From Luteimonas abyssi (GTDB lineage: Bacteria > Pseudomonadota > Gammaproteobacteria > Xanthomonadales > Xanthomonadaceae): DNA of 64,000 nucleotides. Under the pieces are notes generated by a model. It was not told where the DNA came from and did no database searches. It worked only from the letters and a program-made list of their open reading frames with translations. Location: the NCBI RefSeq assembly GCF_001482195.1, contig NZ_KQ759763.1, positions 3,226,024 to 3,290,023 on the forward strand. The letters are read 5' to 3'. The translations under genes were made by a program, and so were the position numbers. This document shows, in pieces, positions 1 through 11,367 of the stretch. Positions within the stretch are counted from its first letter, which is position 1. The number at the start of each line of letters is the position of its first letter.

Positions 1-66
1 ACTGCGCCACCAAACGATGCGGGGGTCCCACGATCTTCGGCGCAACCTGAAGTCGCTCGCCAACAA
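1..66 (+). repeat. 3' tail of a dispersed intergenic repeat copy
   Basis: Bases 29-66 align with the tail of the complete copy that follows (265-305). Both translate in the same relative frame to a similar peptide beginning HDLRRN. The window therefore opens inside a preceding, tandemly arranged copy of the same element. No gene is supported in 1-310; the open frames here look like products of the repeat. Confidence 0.55.
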
Positions 67-104
67 GCCCAACGCAAGGCATACCAGCGCCTGCTTGCGG
101 AACG

Positions 105-306
105 CCCCGCAAGCCGAAGCCCGTCGGAAGCGGTGGCCTTCTCGGCGAAATCAAGGAGGAGGCCGCCGCCGCATGGCGGTGGCCGGGGGACATTCGCGCG
201 AGGAGGCTGCCGGTTGCGGCGGGGCCCGTCGGATCGCAGCGCTGCGAAACGAAGCGAGACGCCTCATGACCTTCGCCGCAACAGAAGGCCACTTGCTCGC
301 GAAAAG
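105..306 (+). repeat. Complete copy of a dispersed intergenic repeat
   Basis: This roughly 200-bp element starts at ccgcaagccgaagcccgtcg and contains the 20-mer gcgaaatcaaggaggaggcc. An inverted, diverged copy lies at 45605-45799 and a truncated copy at 46036-46094. Its tail ends within about 15 bp of the rpoD terminator. Open frames across it (peptides containing GGHSREEAAG) recur in the inverted copy, but the spacing and lack of a start signal argue against a functional gene. Confidence 0.65.
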
Positions 307-310
307 AACA

Positions 311-340
311 AAGAAAAACCCGCCTGACGGCGGGTTCTTC
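311..340 (-). terminator. Intrinsic terminator of rpoD
   Basis: Perfect 8-bp stem (317-324 with 329-336) and 4-nt loop. Read on the minus strand it is followed by a T-rich tract, about 30 bp beyond the rpoD stop codon. Confidence 0.85.
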
Positions 341-366
341 GTAAGTCCATCACAACCTCGACTGCA

Positions 367-2250
<1,884 letters not shown>

Positions 2251-2292
2251 AGAAATCGCGCTACCAGAAAGTGGGGAAAAAGCGAACCTGTA

Positions 2293-2301
2293 ATTATACC
2301 A
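2293..2301 (-). promoter_or_regulatory. Extended -10 promoter element of rpoD
   Basis: On the minus strand this reads TGGTATAAT, a perfect -10 hexamer preceded by the TGn extension, 43 nt upstream of the rpoD ATG. No good -35 hexamer is visible at 16-18 bp, which fits an extended -10 promoter. The rest of 2302-2531 holds no recognisable gene. Confidence 0.6.
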
Positions 2302-2513
2302 GCCGGGCGCGGTTCCGTTTCGGAAGCGACCGGTGGTCCGCCGCGCGGTTCAGGAACGCGGTCTTGGGGTTGCAGGGCGTCGGCGCCGAGCGCTCCGGCC
2401 GCCGCCGAGGGCGGGATCGGGCCGGGGCGAACGCGAAGGTGCGTCACCCGGATGTCCTATGTGCGGGCGCCGCCGGCCGATTTCCAGCGGCCTGCACGAA
2501 TCCGCCACCGCGC

Positions 2514-2530
2514 CGCCCGGACGCCGGGCG
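2514..2530. repeat. Hairpin just beyond the dtd stop
   Basis: Perfect 7-bp inverted repeat (cgcccgg/ccgggcg) with a 3-nt loop, one base from the dtd stop codon. It has no T-tract, so a terminator role is only possible. Confidence 0.35.
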
Positions 2531-2531
2531 A

Positions 2532-2972
2532 CTAGGCCTTGAGCAGGAACGTCACCGGCCCGTCGTTGACCAGGCTTATTTCCATATGGGCACCGAATCG
2601 GCCCGTTTCCACCTCTCCGGCGTGTTTTTCGCGACAAATACCGACCAGTCGGGCGAACGTCGCCGCCGCCTCGTCCGGCGCGGCGGCGGTGCTGAAGCCG
2701 GGGCGCATCCCCGAGCGGGTATCCGCGGCGAGGGTGAACTGGCTGACCAGCAGCAGCCCGCCCCCGGTGTCGGCCAGCGCGCGGTTCATCCGTCCGGCCT
2801 CGTCGGAGAACACCCGGTAGCCGAGCAGCCGCTGGGCCATCCGCTCGATCTGGACGTCGCCGTCCCCCGGCTCGATCCCGACCAGCGCCAGCAGACCGGG
2901 GCCGATCGCCCCGACCGTCTCGTCCTCGACCGCGACACACGCCCGGGAGACACGCTGGATCAGGCTGATCAT
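2532..2972 (-). CDS. dtd: D-aminoacyl-tRNA deacylase
   Basis: Dtd hydrolyses D-amino acids (and glycine) from mischarged tRNA, a proofreading role in the cytoplasm. The 146-residue length matches the family. Both signature motifs are present: SQFTL around residue 77, holding the catalytic-pocket Thr, and NDGPVTF close to the C-terminus. The start chosen is the ATG giving [11 protein letters not shown], the typical N-terminus; the same frame stays open further upstream but overlaps the divergent acyltransferase gene and shows no homology-like sequence. It is divergent from the neighbouring acyltransferase with a 79-bp gap. Confidence 0.95.
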   Translation of the reverse strand: MISLIQRVSRACVAVEDETVGAIGPGLLALVGIEPGDGDVQIERMAQRLLGYRVFSDEAGRMNRALADTGGGLLLVSQFTLAADTRSGMRPGFSTAAAPDEAAATFARLVGICREKHAGEVETGRFGAHMEISLVNDGPVTFLLKA

Positions 2973-3051
2973 CGGCAGCACCGGTTCGACGAAGCCTCCA
3001 AGGTAGGGGCGGCCACGGCCGGACCCAAGCCCGGCGTCTACACTTGCACGG

Positions 3052-3978
3052 ATGACCCGCCTGTTCGCCCGCCTGCTGTACGCGCTCGCCGCCGGCTTCG
3101 CCCGCTTGCCGTGGCCGCTGCAGCGCGCCGTTGCCCACGCGCTCGCCGCGGCCTGGATCCGGCTCGACGCGCGCGAGAGCCGGGTGGCGCGGCAGAACCT
3201 GGCCATCGCCTATCCCGAGTGGACCCAGGCCGAGCGCGCGGAACGCCATCGTGCGGTGCTGCGCACGACCGCGCTGCAATTCGTGGAGACCCTGCGTTTC
3301 TGGACCCGCCCGCACGCACGCAACCTCGCGCTGATCCGCGAGGCCCACGGCGTGGCCGCGTTCGACGCCGCGCTCGCGGCCGGCCGCGGCCTGATCGTGG
3401 CCGCACCGCACTACGGCAACTGGGAGCTGCTCAACCAGTGGCTGGCATCGCGGACACCGATCTCGGTGCTGTACCGCGCCCCGGAATCCGCGGTCGGCGA
3501 GGCGTTCCTGCGGCTGGTGCGCGCCGACGACGGCGGCCGGGTGGCGCAGGTCCGTGCCGAAGGTGCCGGCGTGCGCCAGTTGTTCCGCCTGCTGCGCGAT
3601 GGCGGCGTCACCGGCATCCTGCCCGACCAGCAACCCAAGGCCGGCGAAGGCGAGTACGCGCCGTTCTTCGGCAAGCAGGCGCTGACCATGACCCTGGTCG
3701 GCCGGCTCGCCGCGCGCAGCGGGGCGGCGGTGGTGTTCGCCTACTGCGAGCGTATCGGCGACGGCCCGGACTTCGCCCTGCGGGTGGAGCCGGCGCCGGC
3801 CGCCATCGGCGATGCGGACCCGGCGGTGTCGGTGGCGGCCATGAACGCCGCGGTCGAGCGGATCGCACGCCGCGACCCGGCGCAGTACCAGTGGACCTAC
3901 AAGCGCTACTCCATCCGGCCGCCCGGCAGCGGCGAACCCTACCCCTACCCCAAGGCGCACGAGGAGCCCGCGGCATGA
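3052..3978 (+). CDS. LpxL/HtrB-family lysophospholipid-type acyltransferase
   Basis: A 308-residue inner-membrane acyltransferase of the family that adds secondary acyl chains to lipid A from acyl-ACP. The HX4E catalytic motif is visible at H120-E125 (HYGNWE), and an N-terminal hydrophobic stretch (about residues 5-35) should anchor it. The NQ-containing segment [16 protein letters not shown] around residue 190 is typical of the family. The next gene starts within its stop codon (ATGA overlap), suggesting cotranscription with two PH-domain membrane proteins. Whether it is LpxL, LpxM or a specialised paralogue cannot be told from sequence alone; a second family member lies at 60611-61627 in the pigment cluster. 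Confidence 0.88.
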   Translation: MTRLFARLLYALAAGFARLPWPLQRAVAHALAAAWIRLDARESRVARQNLAIAYPEWTQAERAERHRAVLRTTALQFVETLRFWTRPHARNLALIREAHGVAAFDAALAAGRGLIVAAPHYGNWELLNQWLASRTPISVLYRAPESAVGEAFLRLVRADDGGRVAQVRAEGAGVRQLFRLLRDGGVTGILPDQQPKAGEGEYAPFFGKQALTMTLVGRLAARSGAAVVFAYCERIGDGPDFALRVEPAPAAIGDADPAVSVAAMNAAVERIARRDPAQYQWTYKRYSIRPPGSGEPYPYPKAHEEPAA

Positions 3979-4499
3979 TCGAGCTCGACGACCTCGGCCC
4001 GGCCCCGCCGGCCGACGCCGCGGACGATGCCGGCTGGCAGGCGCTGCCGCCACGGGCGCGCTGGCTGTTCGTGCTGTCGGGAGCGACGGGGCTGGCCGTG
4101 CCGGCCGCGATCGCGCTGGGCCTGCTGGGCTTCTGGCTCGGCCTGGAGGGGGCGCAGCGCATCGGTCTGGCCGGCGTGTGGCTGGCGCTGGTCGCGCTGG
4201 CCGGCTGGATGGGCGCACGCCGCTACCGCTTCACCCGCTGGCGGATCGATGCCGACGGTTTCGGCCTGCAGCGTGGCCGGATGTGGTTCACCGAGACGCG
4301 GGTCCCCGGCACGCGGGTGCAGCACATCGACATCCGTCGCGGGCCGCTGGAGCGGCGCGCCGGCCTGTCGACGCTGATCGTCCACACCGCCGGCACCCGC
4401 GACAGCGCGGTCGCGGTGCCGTGCCTGGATGCGGACGACGCCGAACGCCTGCGCGACCGCCTCGCCGCCTGGGTCGAGCACGATGACGACGACACCTGA
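3975..4499 (+). CDS. PH domain-containing membrane protein (YdbS-like)
   Basis: The 174-residue protein has two adjacent hydrophobic segments at about residues 28-75, followed by a bacterial PH-type (bPH_2/DUF304) domain with the typical YRFTRWRIDADGFGLQRG start and an RVQHIDIRRGPLERRAGLSTL core. It resembles the smaller member of the YdbS/YdbT pair. It starts inside the acyltransferase stop codon, and the larger partner starts 17 bp before its end, so the three genes probably form one transcript. The function of these pairs is not well established; a membrane or envelope role is inferred. Confidence 0.8.
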   Translation: MIELDDLGPAPPADAADDAGWQALPPRARWLFVLSGATGLAVPAAIALGLLGFWLGLEGAQRIGLAGVWLALVALAGWMGARRYRFTRWRIDADGFGLQRGRMWFTETRVPGTRVQHIDIRRGPLERRAGLSTLIVHTAGTRDSAVAVPCLDADDAERLRDRLAAWVEHDDDDT

Positions 4500-6078
4500 G
4501 CCGCCCGGACATCCGGACGCGACGCCGCCGGACCCGCCCGGCACGCCGGTGCCCGACGACACCGTGCTGCCGACCGCGCGCGAGCGCCGCCTGCACCCCC
4601 TGTCCTGGCTGTTCGTACTGCTGTCGCAGATCGGGCAGATGCTGGTGCCGCTGGTCGCGGTGGTGCTGTTCGGGGCCAGCGGCGAGGACGGCGCGCGCCT
4701 GATCGTGCTCGCCGTCGCGCTGGCGGCGCTGCTGGCGGCCGCGTTCTGGCGCTACCTGACCTTCAGCTACCGCATCGGCGACGACAGCGTGTTCGTCCGC
4801 AGCGGCCTGTTCGAGCGCAGCCTGCGGCAGATCCCGTTCTCCCGCATCCACGACGTCGCCCTGCACCAGAACCTGCTGCACCGGTTGTTCGGCGTGGCCG
4901 AGGTCCGGCTGGAATCGGCAGGCGGCAGCCAGCCGGAGGCACGCATGCAGGTGCTGGCGATGGACGAAGCCCTGGCGCTGGAGGCCGTGGTGCGTCGCCG
5001 TTCGCAGCGCGCGGTGGCGCCGGCCGGCGACGCCGGTATCGATGCGGCCGCGCCACACGACGACATCCCGGCGCCGCGCACGTTGCTGGCCCTGCCTGCA
5101 GGCGAGGTGATCCGGCTCGGCCTGGTCTCCAACCGCGGCATGGTGGTGGTGGCCGGCGCGCTCGCTCTGGCCATGCAGGCGCTGCCCGACAACCTGGCCG
5201 GTCGCGTGCTGACCGATACCGCACGGGAGGCCTTCGGCTACGCCAGCCATCTGGGCGAGAGCTGGCATGCGCGCGTGCTGGCCGGCGCGCTGCTGATCGT
5301 CGCCGCCATCGCCGCGCTACGCCTGTTGTCGGTGGCGTTGGCGCTGGTGCAGTACCACGGCTTCCGCCTGGTCGAGGACGGACGCCGGCTGGGCGTCGAG
5401 CGCGGCCTGTTGACCCGGATGCGCAACAGCGTGCCGCGCCGGCGCATCCAGGCCTGGACCCTGCACGAAGGCGTGCTGCATCGGCTGCTGCGGCGGCGCG
5501 GCGTCCAGGTCGACACGGCCGTGGTGGGTCGCGGACAGGAGCAGCGCGGCCTGTCGGAACTCGCACCGATCGCGACGCCGGCGGTCTGCGACGACCTCGT
5601 GCGTCATCTGCTGGCCGACCGCACTTGGCCGCCCCCTCACTGGCGGCCCCTGCATCCCCGCGCGTGGCTGCGCCTGTTGCCACCGGGCATCGCGACGGCG
5701 CTGATCCTGTCGGCGGCGCTGGCGTGGTGGTTCGGCGCGTGGGGACTGCTCGGCCTGCTGTGGCTGCCGTGGACGGTACTGGCCGCGGTGCAGCACGCCC
5801 GTCGCGCCGGTTATGCGATCGACGGCGGACTGGTGTCGGTCCGCGAGGGCTGGTGGACCCGGCATTGGCGATTCGCCGAGGTCGGCAAGGTGCAGGCCCT
5901 GCGGCTGCGGCAATCGCCGCTCGACCGGATCACCGGCATGGCCTCTGTCTGGCTCGACACCGCCGGCGCCGGGACGATGGCGCCCCCGCTGCGCATTCCC
6001 TATCTGCCGGTCGCCGAGGCGCGGATGTTGCTGGCACGCCTCAATCGCGACATCGCCCGCCAGCCACTGCGCTGGTGA
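4483..6078 (+). CDS. PH domain-containing membrane protein (YdbT-like)
   Basis: A 531-residue membrane protein with repeated bPH_2 (DUF304) domains: roughly residues 80-160 (RIGDDSVFVRSGLFERSLRQ), 290-370 (VEDGRRLGVERGLLTRMRNS) and 445-530 (IDGGLVSVREGWW). Each is preceded by paired transmembrane segments. It is the usual downstream partner of the small YdbS-like protein and overlaps it by 17 bp. An alternative in-frame ATG 54 bp upstream (4429) would overlap the partner further; 4483 was preferred for its tight overlap and Pro-rich cytoplasmic N-terminus. The specific role is unknown. Confidence 0.82.
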   Translation: MTTTPEPPGHPDATPPDPPGTPVPDDTVLPTARERRLHPLSWLFVLLSQIGQMLVPLVAVVLFGASGEDGARLIVLAVALAALLAAAFWRYLTFSYRIGDDSVFVRSGLFERSLRQIPFSRIHDVALHQNLLHRLFGVAEVRLESAGGSQPEARMQVLAMDEALALEAVVRRRSQRAVAPAGDAGIDAAAPHDDIPAPRTLLALPAGEVIRLGLVSNRGMVVVAGALALAMQALPDNLAGRVLTDTAREAFGYASHLGESWHARVLAGALLIVAAIAALRLLSVALALVQYHGFRLVEDGRRLGVERGLLTRMRNSVPRRRIQAWTLHEGVLHRLLRRRGVQVDTAVVGRGQEQRGLSELAPIATPAVCDDLVRHLLADRTWPPPHWRPLHPRAWLRLLPPGIATALILSAALAWWFGAWGLLGLLWLPWTVLAAVQHARRAGYAIDGGLVSVREGWWTRHWRFAEVGKVQALRLRQSPLDRITGMASVWLDTAGAGTMAPPLRIPYLPVAEARMLLARLNRDIARQPLRW

Positions 6079-6219
6079 CGAACGGCCGCCGGCAGGCCGG
6101 GGCCGGTCGTGATGCGCGATGATGGCCGTGCGTCCGCGCCTGCCGGCTCGGAAGCCCGGTGCCACGGGCTGCGCACCGCCGCCGTACGTCGAAGCGCATG
6201 AGGTCCGCGAGGCGCACGG

Positions 6220-7380
6220 TCACCCGGCCGACGCGGTCTCGTGGCCGGTGCCGCCGCGCCGCCCGGGTTCGTCGGCCAGCGCCAGGAACAGCGCCTCGTA
6301 GCGGGCGTTCATGCGCTCACGCCCGTACTCGGCGACGGCGACCTCGCGAGCGGCCGCCCCCAGACGCGTCGCGAGCGCATCGTCGCGCAGCAGGCGCTCC
6401 AGCGCGTCGGCCAGGGCGACCGGATCGGCCGGCGCGGCCAGCAGGCCGTCCACGCCGTCGCGGAGCACCTCGCGCACGCCCGGCACCGCGCTGCCCACCA
6501 CGGCACAACCCGCAGCCATGCCTTCGATCAGCGCCAGCGGCATACCCTCGTAGTGCGTACTCAGCACCGCGATCCGGTGCGACATCAGCAGCCCGGGCAC
6601 GGTCCGGCACAGGCCGAGGAACTGCACCTGGTCGTCCAGGCCAAGTTCCGCCGAAAGCTTCTCCAGAGGCCGCCGATGACGTGCCTTGCCCGCACCCGCC
6701 AGGAGCACCGGGGGCCGCAGGCCGCGCTCGCGCAACAGCGCGACGGCGCGCAACAGCGTCGGATGGTCCTTCTGCTTGGACAGGCGCGACACCATCACGA
6801 TGCCCGGCGTGCGTGCGGCCAACGGGTGCGCGGCAGCGGTCTCGAACGGCGCCAGGCGGATGCCGTTCGCGATCGCGATCGTGCGGTCGGGCGGCATGTC
6901 CATCGCCAGCAGCGCCTGGCGCACGCCTTCCGAGCAGCCGACGATGCGGTCGGTGCGCTCGGCCAGCCAGCGCGTCTGCATGCGCCGCCAGGCGGTGTAG
7001 CGCTCGCGCGTGTTGTGCTCGACATGGACCAGGTGCGGCACACCGGCGATCAGGCCGGCGTAACGTCCCCACAAGTGCTCGCTGAAGCCGTGCGCGACCA
7101 GCACATCCGGCCGGAACGCGCGGCACAGCCGCACCAGCGCCGCGATCGTGGCGACGTGCGACCAGCCCGGCACCACCTGCAACGGCGTGCCGGCGGATTC
7201 GAGTTCGGCGATGCGCGCCGGATCGGTCCGGCGCTTGCGTCGCAACACCAGCAGCGGCTCGACCTGGCCGCCGTCGCGGCCGGCGTTGACCAGTTGGATC
7301 GCCACCTGCGTCGCACCGCCCGAGAACCCGCCGGTGACGAAGTGCAGCACGCGCGGCCGGCGCGCGGGCCTTGGCGTCAC
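6220..7380 (-). CDS. Glycosyltransferase family 4 (GT-B) protein
   Basis: A cytoplasmic GT-B glycosyltransferase of 386 residues that probably moves a sugar from a nucleotide donor to a cell-surface polysaccharide precursor. The N-terminal Rossmann half begins RVLHFVTGGFSGGATQ; the C-terminal half has VSRLSKQKDHPTLLRAV near residue 200 and the donor-binding motif STHYEGMPLALIEGMAAGCAV near 295, as in GT4. The start chosen is GTG at 7380, which overlaps the stop of the upstream GT2 gene as GTGA; an ATG at 7470 would overlap that gene by 94 bp. The sugar and acceptor are not inferable. Confidence 0.85.
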   Translation of the reverse strand: MTPRPARRPRVLHFVTGGFSGGATQVAIQLVNAGRDGGQVEPLLVLRRKRRTDPARIAELESAGTPLQVVPGWSHVATIAALVRLCRAFRPDVLVAHGFSEHLWGRYAGLIAGVPHLVHVEHNTRERYTAWRRMQTRWLAERTDRIVGCSEGVRQALLAMDMPPDRTIAIANGIRLAPFETAAAHPLAARTPGIVMVSRLSKQKDHPTLLRAVALLRERGLRPPVLLAGAGKARHRRPLEKLSAELGLDDQVQFLGLCRTVPGLLMSHRIAVLSTHYEGMPLALIEGMAAGCAVVGSAVPGVREVLRDGVDGLLAAPADPVALADALERLLRDDALATRLGAAAREVAVAEYGRERMNARYEALFLALADEPGRRGGTGHETASAG

Positions 7381-8372
7381 GCGAGGCTCTCCAGGCGCCT
7401 CAGGCCACGCTTGACCCGCCAGCTGCGTACCCGCCAGCCACGGTCGCGGCAGTTGGCGAGCACCTGCCACGGCCCTTCGGGAAACAGGTGGCGCAGGGTC
7501 GCGCGGACATCCTCGAGCAAGGCGGGATCCTGGCCGACCATCTTGCGCGCCGCCCCGGCCAGGCTGCGCAGGCAGTAGTAGTCCAGCGCGAAGCGCGCGT
7601 CGCTGTCGGCGGCGACCATCGGCGCGATGCCGTCGTGCAGGTCGCGCAACGCCGCCATCAGGTCGTGCTGCTTGGCGATCGACAAGGTCGCCATGATGCT
7701 GTCGTCGCGCTGCCGGTAGCCGACCAGCGGACGGTCGATGTGGACGAACCGTCGGCCATGCGCGACCAGCGCCGGAATCACCGGGATGTCCTCGAACGCG
7801 CGCCCTTCCGGGAAGTGCGCCTGCGCCCAGACCTCGCGCCGCGCGATCTTCGACCAGGTGTGCAACTGCCTCGCGGCCAGCAGACCGGTGACCAGGGCCT
7901 GGCGATCTTCCAGCAGGCGCCCGGAGGGACCGGCGAAGGTGCGCCGGTGCAGTTCGCCGCGCAGCTTGTGCTTGAGCGCGAGCTTCTCCCGGACCACGCG
8001 GAAATCGCCCAGCACCAGATCGGGCGCCTGCGCATCCACCACGGCGCGCAGGCGGGCGATCGCGCCGGGCAACATCAAGTCGTCGGAATCCAGGAACCAG
8101 ACGTAATCGCCACGCGCATCGGACAGCAGCGTGTTGCGCGCCGCCGACAGCCCGCGGTTGCGGTCGTGCCCGAGCAAGCGGATGGTGTCGCCGTGCGCCT
8201 TGCGCAGATCGCGGGCGATCTCACCGCAGTTGTCGGGCGATGCGTCGTCGAGCAGCACGATCTCGACGCCGCCGTCGACTTGTTCGAGCACCGATTCCAC
8301 GCACGCGCGCAAATAGGGCTCGACCCGATAGAAGGGCACCAGCACGCTCAGCCAGGGTTGCGAGGGCGACAT
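7377..8372 (-). CDS. Glycosyltransferase family 2 (GT-A) protein
   Basis: A 331-residue GT-A enzyme with the family-2 fold: the N-terminal SVLVPFYRVEPYLRACVESV, then DDASPDN (about residues 42-48), NRGLSAARN (about 73-81) and the metal-binding DSDD at about residues 94-97. No transmembrane segment is evident. It is the first gene of a two-gene unit with the GT4 gene. The pair probably acts in lipopolysaccharide or exopolysaccharide assembly, but no polymerase or flippase is nearby to define the product. Confidence 0.85.
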   Translation of the reverse strand: MSPSQPWLSVLVPFYRVEPYLRACVESVLEQVDGGVEIVLLDDASPDNCGEIARDLRKAHGDTIRLLGHDRNRGLSAARNTLLSDARGDYVWFLDSDDLMLPGAIARLRAVVDAQAPDLVLGDFRVVREKLALKHKLRGELHRRTFAGPSGRLLEDRQALVTGLLAARQLHTWSKIARREVWAQAHFPEGRAFEDIPVIPALVAHGRRFVHIDRPLVGYRQRDDSIMATLSIAKQHDLMAALRDLHDGIAPMVAADSDARFALDYYCLRSLAGAARKMVGQDPALLEDVRATLRHLFPEGPWQVLANCRDRGWRVRSWRVKRGLRRLESLA

Positions 8373-8462
8373 GACGTTCGGTTCGTGGCGAAAAGGCTTC
8401 GAGACCGCAGCATTCAGGAAAGGAACGCGACGAAGTCTACACAGCCGGAAAGAAGGGTTTGG

Positions 8463-9788
8463 TTAGCCGGCGCGGCACAGGCGCGCGTAGAAGAAGCCGT
8501 CCATGCCGTCTTCGCCGGGCAGGCGCTGGGACCCCGGCCCGGCCAGACGCCCGAATTCCGCCGCGAGCGGCGCCGCGCGTGCGTCCGGGGTGCGGTCGAG
8601 AAAGGCCTGCACCTGGGCGGCGTTTTCCGCCTCGAGGATCGAGCAGGTGGCATAGAGCAGTACCCCGCCCGGCGCCAGTTGCCGCCAGCACGCGTCCAGC
8701 AGTGCCGCCTGCGTGGCGACCAGCGCGTCCAGATCGTCGGGCCGCCGGTGCAGCAGGATGTCGGGCTGGCGACGCACCACGCCGGTGGCCGAGCACGGGG
8801 CATCGAGCAGGACCGCGTCGTACTGCGCCCCACGCCGGCCGCTGCCGTCCCAGTCGCCGCCATCCGGGGCGATGGCATCGGCAACGTGCGCGGCGTCGGC
8901 CCGCAGGCCGAGCCGGTCCAACGTCGACACCACCCGCGCCAGCCGGGCCGCATCGATGTCGAGCACCGTCAGCCGCAGCTGCGGGTCGCGTTCGAGCAGG
9001 TGCGCGGCCTTGCCGCCGGGTGCAGCGCAGGCATCCAGCACGCGCCCGCCCGGGGGCGGCACCAGCGCATCGGCCACCGCCTGCGCGGCGCCATCCTGCA
9101 CCGAGACCAGGCCGGCGTCGAAGCCGGGCAGCCTTGCGACCGGCACGGCTTCGGGCAGGACGAGGGCGTCGCCCGGCCAGTCCGGCGCATGCGCCGCGAT
9201 GCCGGCCGCATCGAGCTGCGCGCGATACGCCTCGCGCGTCGTCTTCCGGCGATTCACCCGCAGCCACATCGGCGCCGGCGTCGCACTGGCGGCGAAGATC
9301 GCCGATGCCTCGTCCGGCCAGTCGGCCTGCACCCGCTCGCGCAACCATGCCGGCCAGGCCTGACCGGGATCGCCGGGTGGCAGGCCTTCGCGCTGCGCAC
9401 GCCGCAGCAGCGCGTTGACCATGCCGGCCTGATGCGGGCGACCGAGCCCACGCGCGGCCTCCACGGTCGCCGCCAGCGCGGCGTGCGCCGGCAGGCCGAG
9501 CGGATCGAGCTGGGCGAAGCCCACATGCAACAGCGCCCGCAACGGACCGTCGCGCTGACCCAGCGGGCGCGACGTCCAGGCCGCCAGAGCAGCATCGGCG
9601 CGCGGCCGCTGGCGCAGGGCCGAGAAGCACATCGCCTCCAGCAGCGCACGGTCTCGCGGATCGTGCAGTCGCGGGAGCGCCGATGCCAATTCGGTGCGCA
9701 GCGAGCGCCCGCGATGCAGCACCGCGTCGAGCACCCGGGCGGCGGCGACCCGCACCTCCGCGCCCGGCGCGGCCAACGGACGTGCCAT
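8463..9788 (-). CDS. rsmB: 16S rRNA (cytosine(967)-C(5))-methyltransferase RsmB
   Basis: RsmB methylates C967 of 16S rRNA using S-adenosylmethionine. The 441-residue protein has an N-terminal NusB-like RNA-binding domain (about residues 10-140) and a C-terminal methyltransferase domain with the SAM-binding [10 protein letters not shown] at 251-260. Two active-site cysteines are visible, C332 in DAPCSATG and C382 in YATCSI. The ATG at 9788 overlaps the fmt stop (ATGA), fixing the start. It is last in def-fmt-rsmB, a conserved translation-related operon. Confidence 0.96.
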   Translation of the reverse strand: MARPLAAPGAEVRVAAARVLDAVLHRGRSLRTELASALPRLHDPRDRALLEAMCFSALRQRPRADAALAAWTSRPLGQRDGPLRALLHVGFAQLDPLGLPAHAALAATVEAARGLGRPHQAGMVNALLRRAQREGLPPGDPGQAWPAWLRERVQADWPDEASAIFAASATPAPMWLRVNRRKTTREAYRAQLDAAGIAAHAPDWPGDALVLPEAVPVARLPGFDAGLVSVQDGAAQAVADALVPPPGGRVLDACAAPGGKAAHLLERDPQLRLTVLDIDAARLARVVSTLDRLGLRADAAHVADAIAPDGGDWDGSGRRGAQYDAVLLDAPCSATGVVRRQPDILLHRRPDDLDALVATQAALLDACWRQLAPGGVLLYATCSILEAENAAQVQAFLDRTPDARAAPLAAEFGRLAGPGSQRLPGEDGMDGFFYARLCRAG

Positions 9789-10726
9789 CAGGACGCGGCG
9801 ACCGGCGGCACGAGATCGCGGCGGGCGTTGACCCAGTCGGCGGCGGTGATCGCCTTGCCGCCCGGACGCTGCAGGGTCCGGATGCGCAGAGCGCCCTCCC
9901 CGCATGCGATGTCGATGCCCTGGCGGCCGGCGGCCAGCAAGGTGCCCGGTTCGGCGGCGTGCGCCAGCGGCAGGGCGGTGGCGGCGTGTACCCGAAGACG
10001 CTCGCCGGCGACCTCGCCTTCGGCCATCGGCCAGGGATTGAAGGCGCGCACACGGTCGGCCAGCGCCGACGCAGGCTGCTGCCAGTCCAGACGCGCCTCC
10101 GCCTTGTCGAGCTTGCGCGCGTAGGTGGCGCCCTCGTCCGGCTGCGGCCTCGGCACCGGGCGGATGCCCGCGCGCAACAGGCCGAGCCCGTCGTCGAGCA
10201 CCTGCGCACCGAGCGCGGCGAGCCGATCGTGGAGTTCGCCGCCGGTCTCGTGCGCACCGATGGGCGTGCGCTGTTCGAGCAGCACCGGGCCGGTGTCCAG
10301 CCCCCTCTCCATCTGCATCAGGCAGACGCCGGTCTCGGCGTCGCCGGCTTCGATCGCGCGCTGGATCGGCGCCGCACCGCGCCAGCGCGGCAGCAGCGAG
10401 GCGTGCACGTTCCAGCAGCCCCAGGTCGGCACGTCGAGGATCGACTGCGGCAGCAACAGCCCGTAGGCCACCACGATCATCAGATCCGGTCGCAGCTCAC
10501 GCAGCGCCTCGGCCGCCTCCGGACCACGCAGGCGTTCCGGCTGGAACACCTCGATACCGCGTGCCTGCGCTTCGCGCTTGACCGGCGACGGGGTGAGCAC
10601 ACGGCCGCGGCCGGCCGGGCGGTCGGGCTGGGTGTAGACCGCGACCACACCGAGCCTGTCGGCGGCGGCGCGCAACGACGGCACGGCGAAGTCGGGAGTC
10701 CCGGCGAACACGATCCTCATCGGCAT
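9788..10726 (-). CDS. fmt: Methionyl-tRNA formyltransferase
   Basis: Fmt formylates the initiator methionyl-tRNA with 10-formyl-tetrahydrofolate. The 312-residue protein starts with the family hallmark [12 protein letters not shown] and carries the folate-site [18 protein letters not shown] near residue 110. A C-terminal OB-like tRNA-binding domain follows from about residue 205 ([16 protein letters not shown]). The start taken is the first ATG of MPMRIV, overlapping the def stop as TGATG; the second Met, 6 bp later, is equally possible. It sits between def and rsmB and is surely cotranscribed with them. Confidence 0.97.
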   Translation of the reverse strand: MPMRIVFAGTPDFAVPSLRAAADRLGVVAVYTQPDRPAGRGRVLTPSPVKREAQARGIEVFQPERLRGPEAAEALRELRPDLMIVVAYGLLLPQSILDVPTWGCWNVHASLLPRWRGAAPIQRAIEAGDAETGVCLMQMERGLDTGPVLLEQRTPIGAHETGGELHDRLAALGAQVLDDGLGLLRAGIRPVPRPQPDEGATYARKLDKAEARLDWQQPASALADRVRAFNPWPMAEGEVAGERLRVHAATALPLAHAAEPGTLLAAGRQGIDIACGEGALRIRTLQRPGGKAITAADWVNARRDLVPPVAAS

Positions 10727-11238
10727 CAACCGCGCTTGCGCAGCTTGTCGAGCTTCTTCAGCGCCATGCTGCGCTTGAGCGGCGACAGATAATCGATGAA
10801 CAGCTTGCCGTCGAGATGATCGATCTCGTGCTGCACGCACGTCGCGAGCAAACCGTCGATACGCATCGAGAACGGCTTGCCGTGGCGGTCCAGCGCCTCG
10901 ACCTCGATACCGTCGGCACGGGTGACCTCGGCGAAGATGCCCGGAATCGACAGGCAGCCTTCCTGGTGCGCACGCAGCGCATCGGAGCGCTCGCGGATCA
11001 CCGGGTTCACGAACACCAGCGGCTGGTCGCGCCCTTCGGTCACGTCGACGATCATGAAACGCTCCAGCACGTCGATCTGCGGCGCGGCCAGGCCGATGCC
11101 CGGGGCCTCGTACATGGTCTCGAACATGTCGTCCAGGCGCTGCTGGAACCCCGCCTCGGCCAATCGCGCCGGATCGACATCGAGGGCGCGCTCGCGCAGG
11201 TGCGGGTTCGGATACTCGATGATCGGCAGCAGGGACAT
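10726..11238 (-). CDS. def: Peptide deformylase
   Basis: Def removes the N-terminal formyl group from nascent proteins. This 170-residue enzyme shows all three type-1 deformylase motifs: GIGLAAPQ at 47-54, EGCLSIPG with metal ligand C95, and QHEIDH with ligands H137 and H141 and catalytic E138. Its product works directly after Fmt in the translation start cycle, matching the gene order. The ATG giving [12 protein letters not shown] matches the family start. It is divergent from the LysM gene, and the 129-bp gap should hold both promoters. Confidence 0.97.
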   Translation of the reverse strand: MSLLPIIEYPNPHLRERALDVDPARLAEAGFQQRLDDMFETMYEAPGIGLAAPQIDVLERFMIVDVTEGRDQPLVFVNPVIRERSDALRAHQEGCLSIPGIFAEVTRADGIEVEALDRHGKPFSMRIDGLLATCVQHEIDHLDGKLFIDYLSPLKRSMALKKLDKLRKRG

Positions 11239-11296
11239 GGAAAAAGGGGCCTGGGTCACAACGGGAAAACGAGCCATACAGTGTAACCGCCCGTCC

Positions 11297-11327
11297 TTGC
11301 GCCGGTCCCGTCGTTCTGGGCTATAGT
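11297..11327 (+). promoter_or_regulatory. Candidate promoter of the LysM-dprA unit
   Basis: TTGCGC (11297-11302) and TATAGT (11322-11327) are separated by 19 bp, which is long. The -10 lies about 40 bp before the ATG, and a clear Shine-Dalgarno AAGGGGAG sits at 11353-11360. Confidence 0.35.
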
Positions 11328-11367
11328 GCCGCCGCTGCAAGGGGAAATCGCCAAGGGGAGCAGGTAG

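Noticed and set aside
3039..3044. TACACT as a -10 giving a leaderless LpxL-family mRNA
   Set aside because: It lies only 7 bp from the ATG with no matching -35, so chance occurrence is likely.
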